This document shows, in pieces, positions 1-10,605 of a DNA stretch of 64,000 bases. Numbering within the stretch: position 1 is the first letter of the stretch; every line of letters starts with the position of its first letter. Under the pieces are notes generated by a model, which saw nothing but the letters and a program-made list of their open reading frames with translations, was not told the DNA's origin and searched no databases. The translations under genes and the position numbers were made by a program. This stretch comes from Pictodentalium vernedei (Eukaryota > Mollusca > Scaphopoda > Dentaliida > Dentaliidae), in the NCBI GenBank assembly GCA_031216915.1, contig CM062297.1:363271704-363335703 (forward strand), given 5' to 3'.

Positions 1-1190
1 TCCCATATATGAACCCAGGGACTTGGCTTTAACAAACTTGAATCTCACCCCCCAAGGCTGCTGCACACCAAATATCAAAACATTCCGACTGCTGGATCTG
101 AAGAAGATTTTTAAAGAAAATTCCTCATTTTGAACTAAGTTACAATTCGAGCTCCCACAATGAGCCCAAATATGGACCTAGGGACACGGCTTAAACAAAC
201 TTGAATCTTACCCCCCTAAGGATGCTGCATAAAAAATATCAAAAGCATTCATCTGTGGGATCTGAAGAAGATTTTTAAAGAAAATTGCTCATTTTGATCT
301 AAGTTGTCATTCGGGCTCCCACAGTGAGCCCAAATATGAACCAAGGGGCTTGGCTTAAACAAACTTGAATCTCAGTCCCCTAAGGTTGCTGCATGCCAAA
401 TATCAAAACATTCTGACTGCTGAATCTGAAGAAGATTTTTAAAGAAAAATTCCTCATATTGACTAAGTTATAATTCGGGCTCCCACAGGAAGCCCAAATA
501 TGGATCCAGGGACTTGGCTTTAACAAACTTGAATCTCACCCCCCTAAGGATGCTACACAACACATATCAAAACATTCCGACTGCTGGATCTGAGGAAGAA
601 GATTTTTTAAGAAAATTCTTCATTTTGAACTAAGTTATCATTCGGGCTCCCACAGTGAGCCCAAATATGGACCTAGGGACATGGTTTGAACAAACTTAAA
701 TCTTACCCCCCTAAGGATGCTGCATACCAAATATCAAAACATTCCGACTGCTGGATCTGAAGAAGATTTTTAAAGAAAATTCCTCATTTTAAGTTATAAT
801 CCGGGCTCCCACAGTGAGCCCAAAGATGAACCCAGAGACTTGGTTTGAACAAAATTGAATCTCACCCCCCCCCCCCCCCCCTAAGCATGGTGCATACCCA
901 ATATCAAAAGATTCTGCCTGCTGGATCTTGAGAAGAAGATTTTCAAAGAAATTTGCCTGAAATGCACAAAGTTCAAATTTGGGCTCGTATACTGAGCCCA
1001 AATATAAACCCAGGGGGCTGATTTGAACAAACTTGAATCAGAGCCACCCCACAATGTTGCATACCAAATATCAAAAGATTCTGCCTGCTGAATCTGGAGA
1101 AGATTTTTTAAGAAATTTGCCTGAAATGCACTAAGTTCAAATTTGGGCTTCTATAGTGAGCCCAAATATGAATCCTGGGGGCCGATTTGA
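1..1190. repeat. Tandem array of ~165-bp units (composite element, truncated by window edge)
   Basis: About seven diverged units, each with 'GAGCCCAAATATGAACC', then 'AACTTGAATC', a C-rich tract, 'ATATCAAAACATTC' and 'GGATCTGAAGAAGATT'. Spacing between 'GCCCAAATATG' anchors is about 160-173 bp. The same unit builds the array at 41.7-43.8 kb, where both ends of the carrying element are visible; here the array stops abruptly at about 1190 against a TTAA-d remnant. A pure C run lies at about 867-881. No credible coding frame. Confidence 0.9.
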
Positions 1191-1381
1191 ACAGCAACTG
1201 TGTAGCAGTCATGACGACATATGATGAAAAATTCATCTGCATTTAATTGCATTTAATTGCCCAAGGAAATCATTGGTCAAAAAGCTTATTCAATTTACTG
1301 GAGAGAAATTTGGTTAAATGTGTCCACATTTTACTTATTTCAGTGGCAAGGGATTTCGTATCCTGCATGGTCAGGAATATT
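1191..1381. mobile_element. TTAA-d MITE remnant, reverse orientation
   Basis: Contains 'CAGTCATGACGAC', 'GATGAAAAATTCATCTG', 'ATCATTGGT' and 'GGCAAGGGATTTCGTATCC', the blocks that make up the complete copy at 5964-6213 read on the opposite strand. Ends are eroded. Confidence 0.6.
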
Positions 1382-1402
1382 CACCTGCACCATGCAAGGA
1401 GT

Positions 1403-1593
1403 TAAGGTCACATATTTCTGCACAATGAAAGGCTAATCCCAAGTATACCACATAATCGTGACCGCAACATGGACATAAAGTCAAGTTTAGTCAATCGTCT
1501 GTACCATGTTGCCCATTTTAGAGGACTTCCATCCCAAGCATTGGTGACAGGGTCCTATTTTACCAGTAAAACAGAGTTTGTTAACCACAGTAA
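1403..1593 (-). mobile_element. Short tail-A retroelement, copy 1
   Basis: In plus orientation it runs from 'AAGGTCACATATTTCTGCACAATG' (tail A, reverse complement) through 'CAACATGGACATAAAGTC', 'GAGGACTTCCATCCCA' and 'CCTATTTTACCAGTAAAACA'. It shares the last ~50 bp of the SINE family but has a different body and no recognisable Pol III boxes. It abuts a second copy. Confidence 0.75.
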
Positions 1594-1850
1594 ATTATTT
1601 ATCTATTTATTAGTGTTTAAGGTCACATATTTCTGCACAATGGCTAATTGTGACCGTAACATGAACATAAAGTCAAGTGTAGGCAATAATTTATATCCAT
1701 GTTGGCAATTTGAGGAGGACTTCCACCCCAGGCATTGGTTTCCAGGTCATATTTTACCAGTAAAACAGAGCACAGTTACCACAGTAAACAAGCACTGCTT
1801 CACTTCCCGGGTTCTCACAGGGATACCAAGGTAAACAAGCACTGCTTCAC
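1594..1850 (-). mobile_element. Short tail-A retroelement, copy 2
   Basis: Same family as the adjacent copy, with a TTTA-type run, tail A and the full body to 'CACTTCCCGGGTTCTCACAGGG'. That last block, in sense 'CCCTGTGGGAACCC', is the constant 5' boundary of the family. A short duplication of 'AAACAAGCACTGCTTCACTTCCC' type sequence follows the end. Confidence 0.8.
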
Positions 1851-1941
1851 TTCCCACAAAGGAATTACTGTAGCTTCTTCATTACACTGTGACTGTTTAC
1901 TTTTCTGCTGGATTTTCCACAGCCAAATCATGTCACTCAAT

Positions 1942-2206
1942 TTATTTATGTATTTATTGGTGTTTAAGGTCATATACTTATGCACAATGGCTAATCATGA
2001 CCGTGACAGTTTTACGGGTGGAGGAAGCCAGAGTACCCGGAGAGAACCACCGAGCAACGACGAGCAGCTGCCAGCTCCCCAACATCGTAACTCCGCACTG
2101 CAGCACAGGCATGGTTAGATTGGTTGAAGACATGCGTACCATCAACGTGCAGTACGCCTTAGTACACGGCGTCATCGTGCTCCCATGTGGACAATCGGGG
2201 TTAAGT
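1942..2206 (-). mobile_element. SINE, 5'-truncated, tail A
   Basis: SINE body (TGGAGGAAGCC, GAGTACCCGGAGAGAACC, GTACGCCTTAGTACAC on plus) with tail A; the Pol III head is missing. It is flanked by a ~12-bp target duplication, ATGTCACTCAAT (1930-1941) and ATGCCACTCAAT (2207-2218). The sequence on either side is contiguous in a related locus at about 9117-9200, which lacks the SINE and acts as an empty site. Confidence 0.85.
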
Positions 2207-2225
2207 ATGCCACTCAATAGTTCTG

Positions 2226-2456
2226 TTAATCTTTTACCCAATGCACAGGATATCAAAATTTATACTTTTAAATATTCTTTTTCAAAATATTTCAACAAAA
2301 CCATATCATGAAACCTCTCATTGGAATGAGCTTGACTGACAGGCTCGTTCCAATGAGGGGGTCACATGATATGGTTTTCTTCAAAGTCTGTGAGAAAAAT
2401 TTTTTTTAACTTCTCCTTTGTAAATTATGTGGGCAGTTTTGTTTTGTAAAAGATTC
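2226..2456. mobile_element. TTAA-a MITE, diverged
   Basis: Starts TTAATCTTTTACCCAATG and ends near TTTGTAAAAGATT, degraded forms of TTAACCCTTTACCCAAC and its complement. The centre is the family hairpin: ACCATATCATG arms around 'CTCATTGGAATGAGC / GCTCGTTCCAATGAG'. Confidence 0.75.
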
Positions 2457-2487
2457 AGAAGATACCACACATCTTTGCAACACGTGT

Positions 2488-2700
2488 TTAACTCCTAGCA
2501 CTATGGTATTGCAATAGAATTTTCTCCAATCACTCTGTTTTTCTCTTGAGTAACTATGAATTTAACCAATTATACCTTGTTTGACAGAGCTCACTGAGCT
2601 CTGTCAAACAAGGTATATTTGGTTAAATATCAAACTGCATTATGGGAAATATTTGTTGCTGAAAACTCTGCCATTTTGACATCAGAGTGCAAAGGGTTAA
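2488..2700. mobile_element. TTAA-c-like MITE carrying the GACAGAGCTC hairpin
   Basis: TTAA at both ends (2488-2491 and 2697-2700); the right end GACATCAGAGTGCAAAGGG matches the TTAA-c terminus. The centre at about 2574-2620 is a near-perfect hairpin with arms ACCTTGTTTGACAGAGCTCA. The same hairpin core sits inside the unrelated TA-a family. Confidence 0.75.
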
Positions 2701-2723
2701 AAGGCCTTCAACGGTTCCTTGAG

Positions 2724-3257
2724 CTAAGTTTTTAGAGCACACAACACATATTTTCCAAATTTCAAGTCTTCCACATTTTTATTTAAAAAATACCAATTTC
2801 CATGCAAATGTAAAGAGTTGGAACTTTTCAAATTACAGGTGGACACATGCCTAACAGAAAATGCCAAAATGGAACAGAAGTTATATTTGCACATCATACA
2901 TTCTCCCACTGTCACTGTTTCAAGGGAAAACATTTCCTCCCCAGCTTCCAAGGATACAGCATATTAACTAAATTTACCATGTTTGAAGAAACAAGACTAA
3001 AGAACACAAATCTATCTCTTACAAATAATCAAAGGAGATTACAGGCATTTTCAAATCAAACAAATTGGCTGAATGAAGATGAAATCACTGCAGCTAAACT
3101 TTATGCACACTTTAACATTACAAACAAATCCCATTCAATTGCATTGATCCATGCCTCAACCCTTTCCCAGACATAACAAAATGGATCTTGTGTGTTTATC
3201 CTGAGACGAGCTGAATCCCCATACCCACCCCAGCCCAAACACAAAGTGAATTCACAC
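2724..3257. other. Unassigned AT-rich stretch with a 109-codon open frame
   Basis: A frame open on plus from 2847 to 3176 encodes a Ser/Thr/Asn-rich peptide (start MPNRKCQNGTEV). A shorter frame overlaps it on minus. There are no obvious splice sites, Kozak context or domain, and composition does not differ from the AT-rich background. I treat it as non-coding unless transcript evidence appears. Confidence 0.3.
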
Positions 3258-3880
3258 CAACAGCTACTGCTGAAGGCAATTCATACCCCTACTGCAGTGC
3301 TGGATCAATGAAGCATAAATGAATTTTTAAAAAATCACAGAACATTTGAAAAAGTAAGGCATGACTCAAGTGAAAATAGTGTGAGCACAAGCCTGAAAAT
3401 AAGCAGACTGTCATCTGCAAAATGAGGTCTCTAGAGGGTAAATTTGTAGCATCACCAAATTCAGTCTGAATCAAGGTCTCAAGCCAAAACAGAAAGATGT
3501 ACCTAGAGAATAAATTGGCCCACTGTATGGGATAGCATCAGCAAATGTACCCTCTGGGGACCTCATTTTGCAAATGACAGGTTGCTTATATTCAGGCTTG
3601 TGTGAGCAACTCCATTCAACATATGGCCGAAGTGGGTCATCCCAAGGATACCGCATATCAAATTTCGTTGAAATTCATCCATTCACTGCTGAGATATGGA
3701 TGGATCTGGATGGACGGACGAACAGATGGACAGGTGGATGTGCAGACAGGCAAGTGGGCAGGTAAGCTGGCCTGCAGGGAGGTGGGCAGACCGACTCATA
3801 TCATCCAGTATATCTTCCCAATCTCTTCAAGAGAGGATATAAGGTTTCAGTCATTGAGGAAAAAATGTGTTATCTAATCT
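3258..3880. repeat. Interspersed repeat with GGATGGACGG tail (family I), interrupted
   Basis: Blocks 'CTACTGCTGAAGGCAATTC', 'TGAAGCATAAATGAATT', 'ATTCACTGCTGAGATATGG' and a GGATGGACGGACGAACAGATGG run recur at 35020-35370. This copy is split by the hAT-a MITE at 3388-3600. Confidence 0.75.
3388..3600. mobile_element. hAT-a MITE, complete with 8-bp target duplication
   Basis: Inverted ends CAAGCCTGAAAATAAGCAG and (complement) CAAGCCTGAATATAAGCAAC. Perfect 8-bp duplication TGTGAGCA at 3380-3387 and 3601-3608. The interior pairs with itself: 'CAAAATGAGGTC' against 'GACCTCATTTTG'. It has no coding capacity. The 8-bp duplication fits hAT-type transposition. Confidence 0.9.
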
Positions 3881-4400
3881 GCTTGTCACTCTCCAGTTCA
3901 GATGTTAAAGTAACAGTCTCTGAACCATAGGATAATTTACTGAGTCAGTCAATTAGTCCATACAACTCCAAAGTTTTAAAGATGCTTGCTCACATCCCAA
4001 GAGATGTCTTTTAACTTGTCTGAAGACCGATGACAAAATTCCAAAATTTAAAGCAGAACTACATTTTCCCATAGGAAATTAACTGACTCAATCTTGTTTG
4101 ATGAGCTCTAACAAACAAGACTGAAAAAGTTAAATTTCTAGCTTCATGAATGGAAAAATGCACTGCTTGAAATTTTTATGTTTTGTCATTAGTGTTACGA
4201 GGGTTACGAGGATTCACTGAGAAAAGGGTGGGGTGGGAATAGAGGCAAATATCCGCTATTGCAGATATCACCATTGATGGTAGGAAATTAAAATTTTCAT
4301 ACTGGATTCTTCTGAGGGAACAAATGTCCACCTTCTGAAAATGTTAGTGCTGAGCAAATGTTCCGGTGACAAATTGTCTACACAGGTCAAATTTCAACTG
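3881..4400. other. No gene seen; weak hairpin
   Basis: AT-rich sequence. A short hairpin at about 4094-4127 (TCTTGTTTGATGAGCTC ... ACAAACAAGA) resembles a decayed copy of the GACAGAGCTC hairpin. Otherwise nothing recognised. Confidence 0.4.
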
Positions 4401-4626
4401 CTTTATTTATTTATTTACCTATTTATTTATCTATTGGTGTTTTTAGGTCATATATGTCTGCACAATGGCTAATCATGACTGCCACATGGAGATAAAGTAA
4501 AGTTTAGTCAATTGTTTATACCCATATTGCACATTGCACACTGGGTCCTATTTTACCAGTAAAACAGTGCTTTTTTACCAAAGTATACAAGCACTGCATC
4601 ATTTCCTCCCAGATTCCTACGGCGGT
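4401..4626 (-). mobile_element. Short tail-A retroelement
   Basis: TTTA repeats, tail A (GGTCATATATGTCTGCACAATGG on plus), then the family body to 'TTCCTCCCAGATTCCTACGG'. Diverged at about one base in six to eight, by eye, from the other copies. Confidence 0.75.
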
Positions 4627-5080
4627 TCAGTTTCTCTGAGGTAAAGACTCCAAAATGGATAATGAAGTTGAGATTGTGTGAGATTGGTATAAATGTCAGT
4701 TGGGCGAGGTTTATTTCAGAAGTTCATAATATTAACTGTAAAGATCTACTGCAATTAAATGCAAGTCAAATATTTTGACACAGGTGTATTTACATTGCAA
4801 ATTCAACCAGACAGGACAGAAATCTGGAATAATTAATTATAGGTGCATTAGGTATATTATGTATAATGATCATTAAGATATACATGCAAAAACAGAAATT
4901 CATCTAAAACATTGTGTTGAGATTTGTACAAAATGCTAGCAAACACATCATGGTAAAATGGGCTGGACAATAGCTGTACAAGTATTTAAAACTGGTGTCC
5001 TTTTAATTTTCAAAGCCTGAAGTGTTTTATACTTTTTTTGGACACTTTTATAATCTACATCCTGTGGCATTGCAGTTGTC
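4627..5080. other. No gene or recognised repeat
   Basis: AT-rich sequence with frequent stops in all frames. Confidence 0.4.
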
Positions 5081-5087
5081 TCTAGGC

Positions 5088-5155
5088 AAGTCTTGGCTGC
5101 CCATATAGGCAGCCAAGACCTGCCTACTAACAACTGCCAAGGTACTTAGAATTTA
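5088..5155. repeat. GGCTGCC hairpin repeat (family F), intact copy
   Basis: Arms AGGCAAGTCTTGGCTGCC and GGCAGCCAAGACCTGCCT around CATATA. The right flank, read on minus, is TTCTAAGTACCTTGGCAGTT. This same flank is split by the 921-bp hAT-b insertion at 45839-46759, so this copy serves as the empty site. Confidence 0.8.
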
Positions 5156-5159
5156 ACTT

Positions 5160-5712
5160 GCAAGTTTCCTCAGTGATAACATATTGGTGATTCTGTTGCA
5201 GTAAAAAGTGATCCAAGTCAAAATTATCCCCTTAAGGGTTAACTTTTCACTGCCCAACTAATACTGGGAATGTTTAAAGGTAAAAAATTCACAATATACT
5301 AATTCATAATAAATAAAAAATAGAAAGTGGTTTTGTCAAAAAAGTTTGTAAAATCATCCACAAAGTATAAATATCTGATATTTTGAGATATTGTAAAAAT
5401 AGAGTTATAGAGTTAACAGATTATTATTATTTTATTATTACTATTATTATTATTCAGGCCTTTAGATTACCCCAATTTCACACCCTTTACAGGAGTGTCC
5501 AAATTAGGAAAGGTGTGAAGAAATCAAGAAAAATTTATAAATTCTCTGTGCCTCTTCCACATTTGAGAATAATTTCCATCATAATATGACCATAGAAACA
5601 CAAAGAAAGGCATAGCAATAAAACATAACAGACTAAAGCTGCTATTTCTGTGTTTTAATGTGCCCAAATTAGGGCAAAAGGGTGTGCCCAAAATACATGA
5701 ATTTAAAGGCCT
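5160..5712. other. No gene; ATT microsatellite
   Basis: Contains (ATT)n at about 5421-5455. The frame open at 5383-5589 runs through this microsatellite and is not supported as a gene. Confidence 0.4.
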
Positions 5713-5955
5713 GTATTATTATTATTATTATTATTATTAATTGCATTTAAGGTCACATATTTCTACATAATGGCTAATATTGACAGCAACCTGAATATAA
5801 AGTCAAGTTTTGTGAATCGTTTTTACCTATGATGCCCATTTTCGAGGACTTTCAGCCTAGGCATTGATCACTGGTTCCAATTTTACTAGTAAAACTAAGC
5901 TTGTCTACCATAGTAAACAAGTACTGCTTAACTTCCTGGTGTTCCCACAGAGAGT
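5713..5955 (-). mobile_element. Short tail-A retroelement
   Basis: (ATT)n run, then tail A (AAGGTCACATATTTCTACATAATGG on plus) and the full family body to 'TTCCTGGTGTTCCCACAG'. Confidence 0.8.
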
Positions 5956-5963
5956 TAAACAGA

Positions 5964-6213
5964 TTAACTCCTTGCATGCTGCTGGCAGATACTCCAGCCC
6001 TGGACAGAATTTCTCTTACCACTATAATAAGTCAAATTTGGGCACATTTAATCAAATTTCCCCCTGTAAATTAAATGGATTGTTTCACCAATGACTCCTT
6101 GAGTTAAATTTAGATGAATTTTTCATCTAAAACCTAGTCATGGCTGATCTACAGCAGCCATCACTAGATATGATGAAACATATCTTGAAAATACTCAGCG
6201 GGTAACGAGTTAA
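5964..6213. mobile_element. TTAA-d MITE, 250 bp, TTAA at both ends
   Basis: TTAA (5964-5967) then CTCCTTGCATGCTGCTGGC; right end CAGCGGGTAACGAG then TTAA (6210-6213). The interior 'GATGAATTTTTCATC' is a small palindrome. TTAA flanks suggest piggyBac-type mobilisation. No coding capacity. Confidence 0.75.
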
Positions 6214-6416
6214 AGATAGTTTTGTTCTCATTGAGTGAAATTTCCTAAATTATTTCCTGGATTTCTACATCATAAACATTTAAGGTCTTGGTCAACTTCA
6301 TTCCAATTGCTGAATCCTGAGTACTTATTTTTTAAGACTCAAATACCAACAGAGTGGAGGTACAGTAGTCGCCATGAACTGGTCATAATCCACACATGGG
6401 CAGTGATGTCCACGCA

Positions 6417-6842
6417 CAGACCTGGCGTTTTCAGGAAAGTGATTTATTCGCTCGCTTTAAAACAAATTGAAGAGGGCGAAAAATAGCCCTCCTAGCCTTA
6501 CAAAATAATGATTACCACAACAGCTTATTCCTAAAACCCACAGGTTATCAGATCTCTGATATGTTATTGGTCTCTGCAATATGGCCACACTGCCCCTCCC
6601 ACACCTCCGGGCCTTACCAAGGCCCGGAGGTGTGGGAGGGACTGTGTAGCCATCTCACAGAGACTATCTGGTTAGCAGCACCAAATAAAATGTACAAAGC
6701 CCACCAGGCAGAATTCATTAATGATACAACTTCATTTTGCCATTTTTAGATTTTATAAGCTTGAGGAGAGCTAATCGCTCCCCTAGGCCATGTGAGGAGA
6801 GCGATTTTTAGCCCTCCTGCATTTTTAAGAATGCCAGGCCTG
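6417..6842. mobile_element. hAT-c MITE (426 bp) inside TA-b
   Basis: Ends CAGACCTGGCGTTTT and (complement) CAGGCCTGGCATT, typical of hAT-like termini. CACGCA is repeated at 6411-6416 and 6843-6848. The subterminal TAGCCCTCCT blocks are inverted. It contains the perfect hairpin at 6595-6641. Confidence 0.8.
6595..6641. repeat. Perfect hairpin, 22-bp arms
   Basis: CCCTCCCACACCTCCGGGCC + TT, loop ACC, then the exact complement. GC-rich and mismatch-free within an AT-rich element. Confidence 0.95.
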
Positions 6843-7035
6843 CACGCATGTGTTTATCAGGTAATAAAAATCATCAGCAACAAAATTTTAATTGATGAAG
6901 CACCGGGTTGTACTTGGTGCTTCATTAACTAAATTTTTTATGCTTATTCTTATAATTAGTGTTTGGAATCTAATATTATTGCGGTCATGGAAATATTGCC
7001 CACTGGTGGAAAGTGACCAGTCCATGGCGGCTGTA

Positions 7036-7940
7036 TTGTATAGTTTTAGCAAAACAACCCAAGAAATATCAGTGTAAGAGTACAGGTACAACTTTTAGAG
7101 ATTTCAGACATATAAGGTCGACCCTCTTTTCAGGAAAAGTGGGGAGGAGGAGGAAAGTCCCACCCAATCTCCCACATCATGGCTAAACTACTGCCTGCCA
7201 CATGAAAAATTGAAATGAAAGTGTAAAACAAAGATCAGATATGTTCTATACATACAGTTTCCACATACTTTATCTGTTCCTTTCTCCAGTCATAATCCAT
7301 TATAAAGTAGACTTACAAAGTACACAGTTTATATATTGAGAGACCCATAACTCATCAGTCATAAAGTCAAACCTATCTCATACAATTAGGGAATCCTCAT
7401 AACCCAGAACCAAAATAGCCTGGAAGAGCTCCAGAAAACAGACTACTTATCTTGACTTTATTGAAATCTCTCAATCACTTGCTTATATTAGATCTTAAAA
7501 CATGTCAACTCTGTCCAGGAGATATCTTTCAAAGGTCATAACGTCATGAGATGTTCTGACCAAACTTGTTTTCTTTCAATTGATCTCACACTTCACACAT
7601 TTAATAAGCTTTTCACAAGTACAATTCCCTTATATAATTATCAGTAGTGAGAGATGACAGTTTATATATTAACCAATATTATTTTGGATACAACAACAGC
7701 AGGGCTAAAAATGATTGGTAATAAAGGAAAGCCATATTCAAAAAAATTATGTTTTATTACTGGTCTTTGCTTCCTTAGGAGATAGCAGGATATCCAACAA
7801 ATATATTTCAATATCTGTTGTCACAATAATTATAGAAGAATTTCTCTCCAGAAGTGATGCACATTATTACACATCCATTAAACTTTAAACCCTTGTATTT
7901 AATGAATCGCTGCTATAACATAAATGTTTCTGTATTCAGG
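7036..7940. other. No gene or recognised repeat
   Basis: About 900 bp of AT-rich sequence with dense stops on both strands. No splice-bounded open frame was found. Confidence 0.4.
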
Positions 7941-7949
7941 AGTAACTGT

Positions 7950-8235
7950 GTTGGGTCCATGGGCAAGGCACTTAATCCTGATTGCCCACATGGGGACAGA
8001 GAGGTACTTTATACTAAGGCAAACTGCACATTAATAGCGGACTTGTCTTCAACCAATGCTAACCCTGCTGGGGCAGAGTTTGTATGTTGGGGAGTCTGAC
8101 AGTTGCTGGCTGTTCCTTGATGGTTCTCTTTAGGTACTCTAGCTTCCTCTAGCTTCCTTCACCCATAAAACTGTCCAAGATGGGGAGATTCAGGCTGTCA
8201 AAAGTGTGATAATAAGTGAATAATTAATTGATTAA
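7950..8235 (+). mobile_element. SINE, head lost, degraded tail B
   Basis: In sense: GGGCAAGGCACTTAATCCTG, TACTAAGGCAAACTGCAC, CTTCAACCAATGCTAACCC, TCTTTAGGTACTCTAGCTTCC, ending 'CAGGCTGTCAAAAGTGTGATAATAAGTGAATAA' (tail B). No tRNA or 5S head remains. Confidence 0.75.
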
Positions 8236-8491
8236 TTTGTAAATTGTGAGGGTGGATGTGGCCGATTTTTTAGATAAAGAGATATTTGCAAATAAGACAG
8301 GTTTTAATTGCAATTATTTATTTATTGATGGTTTATTCCACATCTGCAACTAAAGCTATTTCGAGGCTATAAAATGTCATGCAGGGTGAAAAAAAAAAAT
8401 TCCTTCATAAAGGGAAATATTGATAAAAAATGAAAAGAGGACATTATTGTGACAGTGAAACAAATAGCTAGGATTGAAGTGAATAATGATA

Positions 8492-8732
8492 CAGTTCGGC
8501 CACCATAGACTGGTTATTTTCCATGGGTGGGCAATATTTCCACGGACGCAATAATATTAGATTCCAAACACTAATTATAGCAATAATCATCAAAAATTTA
8601 ATTAATGAAGCACCAGGTTGAACACGGTGCTTCATTAATTAAAATTTTGTTGATGATAATTTTTATTACCTGGTAAACGCATGCGTGGATATCACTACTC
8701 ATACGTGGATTTCAACCAGTCCACAGCGACTG
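8492..8732. mobile_element. TA-b MITE, uninterrupted copy
   Basis: Ends CAGTTCGGCCACCATAGACTGG and (complement) CAGTCGCTGTGGACTGG, flanked by TA (8490-8491 and 8733-8734). Central perfect hairpin TTAATTAATGAAGCACC ... GGTGCTTCATTAATTAA. This is the reference copy for the two interrupted ones. Confidence 0.9.
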
Positions 8733-8769
8733 TACTGTAGTAAAAACTAAATGAATACAATGTAAATGA

Positions 8770-9040
8770 ACTCGATGACAGGAATACTTTTTATGCCTCT
8801 GAAAATTTTTTTTCGGGGCACATAGTGTTTGCCATTTCCATCCGTCCGTCCATCAGGAAGATTTTCGTGTCCGCTCCATAACTCTGAGATGCTTTGATGG
8901 ATTTTGTTGAAACTTGGCATATATGTTGCTTATAGGGAGACGATGTGTCTCGCATAATATTGTTTTTTGTTTGATGGAGGTCAAGGTCACAGATTAAGGT
9001 CATAGATCAGGGGCATCCATGGCTGTGTGGTTACTGTTAG
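8770..9040. repeat. Interspersed repeat with GTCCGTCC run
   Basis: TCCATCCGTCCGTCCATC, then GTCCGCTCCATAACTCTGAG, AACTTGGCATATATG, GAGACGATGTGTC and AGGTCAAGGTCACAG. I recognise this from memory as a repeat type common in invertebrate genomes. The minus frame at 8791-9003 is incidental. Confidence 0.6.
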
Positions 9041-9116
9041 TCTTGTTGAAAATGAATAAAAATAATTAAAACTTATTAAAAAGTTTGATTTATTTTAAAA
9101 TGAAAGAATCTGGTGG

Positions 9117-9413
9117 GAATTCATTGTACTGTGACTGTTTACCTTTCTGCTGGATTTTCACCAGCTAGAACCATGTCACTTAATAGTTCTGTTAAACCAC
9201 CAATGCACAGGATATCAAAATTCAATATTTTAAATATTATTTTTTCAAATTTTTCATAGCCTTTCAACAAAACCATATCATATGACACCCTCATTGGAAT
9301 GAGCTTGTACCAAAAGGTGTCACATGATATGGTTTTGTTGAAATTTTTGGAAATTTTTTTTTTTTTTAACTGATGAATTTGTATATTATGCAACTGATTC
9401 GTTTGCTAAAGGA
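9117..9413. mobile_element. Diverged TTAA-a MITE and its flank (empty site for the 2.0-kb SINE)
   Basis: Hairpin arms AACAAAACCATATCATATGAC / GTCACATGATATGGTTTTGTT with a short spacer; decayed ends near 9190 and 9413. The left flank ACTGTGACTGTTTACCTTTCTGCTGG matches 1889-1915, where a SINE interrupts the locus. Confidence 0.7.
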
Positions 9414-9904
9414 TTCTGTCTATTTTTCATTTGTTGTGAAGAAATGGTGGTGTTTGGGAGAAAGAATGGTAAATAAGACAGTAAGAATACCATGAGATTT
9501 TTTTTATAAATTCACCTACCTCAATGATTTGTCTTCCAATTCTGTCACAGAATTATAAAATTAAATACCAAGTCATCCCCAACTCAGTCTTTATTAAAAG
9601 TTTATTCACTGTTTGAAGCCAGAGACATGTTTACTAGCACAGTTCAGAAACTATTCTATCATCCACAAACAAATCTGTTGTTTTCTTTCTATTTTTTAAA
9701 TTCATTTACATATTTATTCACCAAACTTCTCCTGTTTAACTTTGGAATTTCAAATAGCCGGAAATACCATGAGTAAACACCTCTTCTGTGTTAGTGGCTG
9801 AATCCATAGTAGAAATAAGCACAGGACACGTGCTTTTAATTTGATTTCATACTATCCTCTAGAGGAAGACAACCAGTTCATTGAAAACTGTTTTCTCTAT
9901 TAAC
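9414..9904. other. No gene seen
   Basis: AT-rich and unassigned. It leads into a short tandem duplication starting near 9905. Confidence 0.4.
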
Positions 9905-10320
9905 AGATCTTATTTAACTATTTCAATGCCACAGCCCACCTTCCAGTTTCATTAAAAAGTTTTTTTCTCCATTAACAAATGTTATTTAACTACTTCAATG
10001 CCACAAACCACCTTCAAGTTTCACTGAAACATGCTTTCTCCATCATCTGGAAGAGTGTCATCAAAATTTGTTGGCATATCTTTGCCTTGTTAAAATGTAT
10101 GGAGAGCGCAAATCCTTAAAGGCCAAATAATTTCACTTCAAGGATACTATGAAGTACATCCACTGAATATGAAGTCTTTTAGATGGGTTACCTGCACGTT
10201 AGATTAAAGCCCAAATATGGACTTCCAGCACTCTCCAAGTTGACAAGGTGTCATTTAACCATTTCAATGACACAACACTCCTTCTAGTTTCATTGAAAAT
10301 GGCTCATTCATTTTTCTGGT
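9905..10320. repeat. ~75-bp tandem repeat, three units, split by a TTAA-b fragment
   Basis: Units share 'TTATTTAACTATTTCAATGCCAC', 'CACCTTC(C/A)AGTTTCA' and 'CTCCATTAACAAATG'. Two units lie at about 9905-10035 and a third at about 10250-10320. The TTAA-b remnant at 10062-10246 lies between them. Confidence 0.7.
10062..10246. mobile_element. TTAA-b MITE fragment
   Basis: 'CTTTGCCTTGTTAAAATGTATGGAGAG', 'AATAATTTCACTTCAAGGATA', 'GAATATGAAGTCTTTTA' and 'AATATGGACTTCCAGCACTCTCCA' follow the whole copy at 49039-49288. The left terminus and the hairpin half are missing. Confidence 0.7.
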
Positions 10321-10355
10321 ATCTGCTCCAAATTTAGTTACAAGAAAAACAACTT

Positions 10356-10605
10356 TTAACCCTTTACCCAACGAATTGGCCACATCCGCTCGCATAATAT
10401 GCAAATTCAGCAGATGAAAAAATATTATTTTTCAACAAATTTCAACAAAACCATATCATGTGACTCCTCTTTGGAACAAGCTCATCGAGCTCGTTCCAAT
10501 GAGGGGGTCACATGATATGGTTTTGTTGAAATATTTTGAAAAATTAAAAAAAATGCTATTTAAAATAATAAATTTTGATATTGTCTGCGTTGGGCAAAGG
10601 GTTAA
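10356..10605. mobile_element. TTAA-a MITE, complete
   Basis: TTAA at 10356-10359 and 10602-10605. Ends CCCTTTACCCAACG and (complement) CCCTTTGCCCAACG. Long central hairpin AACAAAACCATATCATGTGAC ... GTCACATGATATGGTTTTGTT around GAGCTCATCGAGCTCG-like loop sequence. Ends and flanks fit a piggyBac-type non-autonomous element. Confidence 0.9.

Larger units (their letters stand above)
6363..7033. mobile_element. TA-b MITE split by a hAT-c MITE
   Basis: Inverted ends CAGTAGTCGCCATGAACTGG and (complement) CAGCCGCCATGGACTGG, flanked by TA (6361-6362 and 7034-7035). It contains the family hairpin TGAAGCACC ... GGTGCTTCA at about 6895-6929. Positions 6417-6842 are a later insertion. Confidence 0.85.

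Noticed and set aside
2847-3176. 109-codon plus frame
   Set aside because: No start context, splice sites, domain or codon bias; AT-rich sequence gives such frames by chance.
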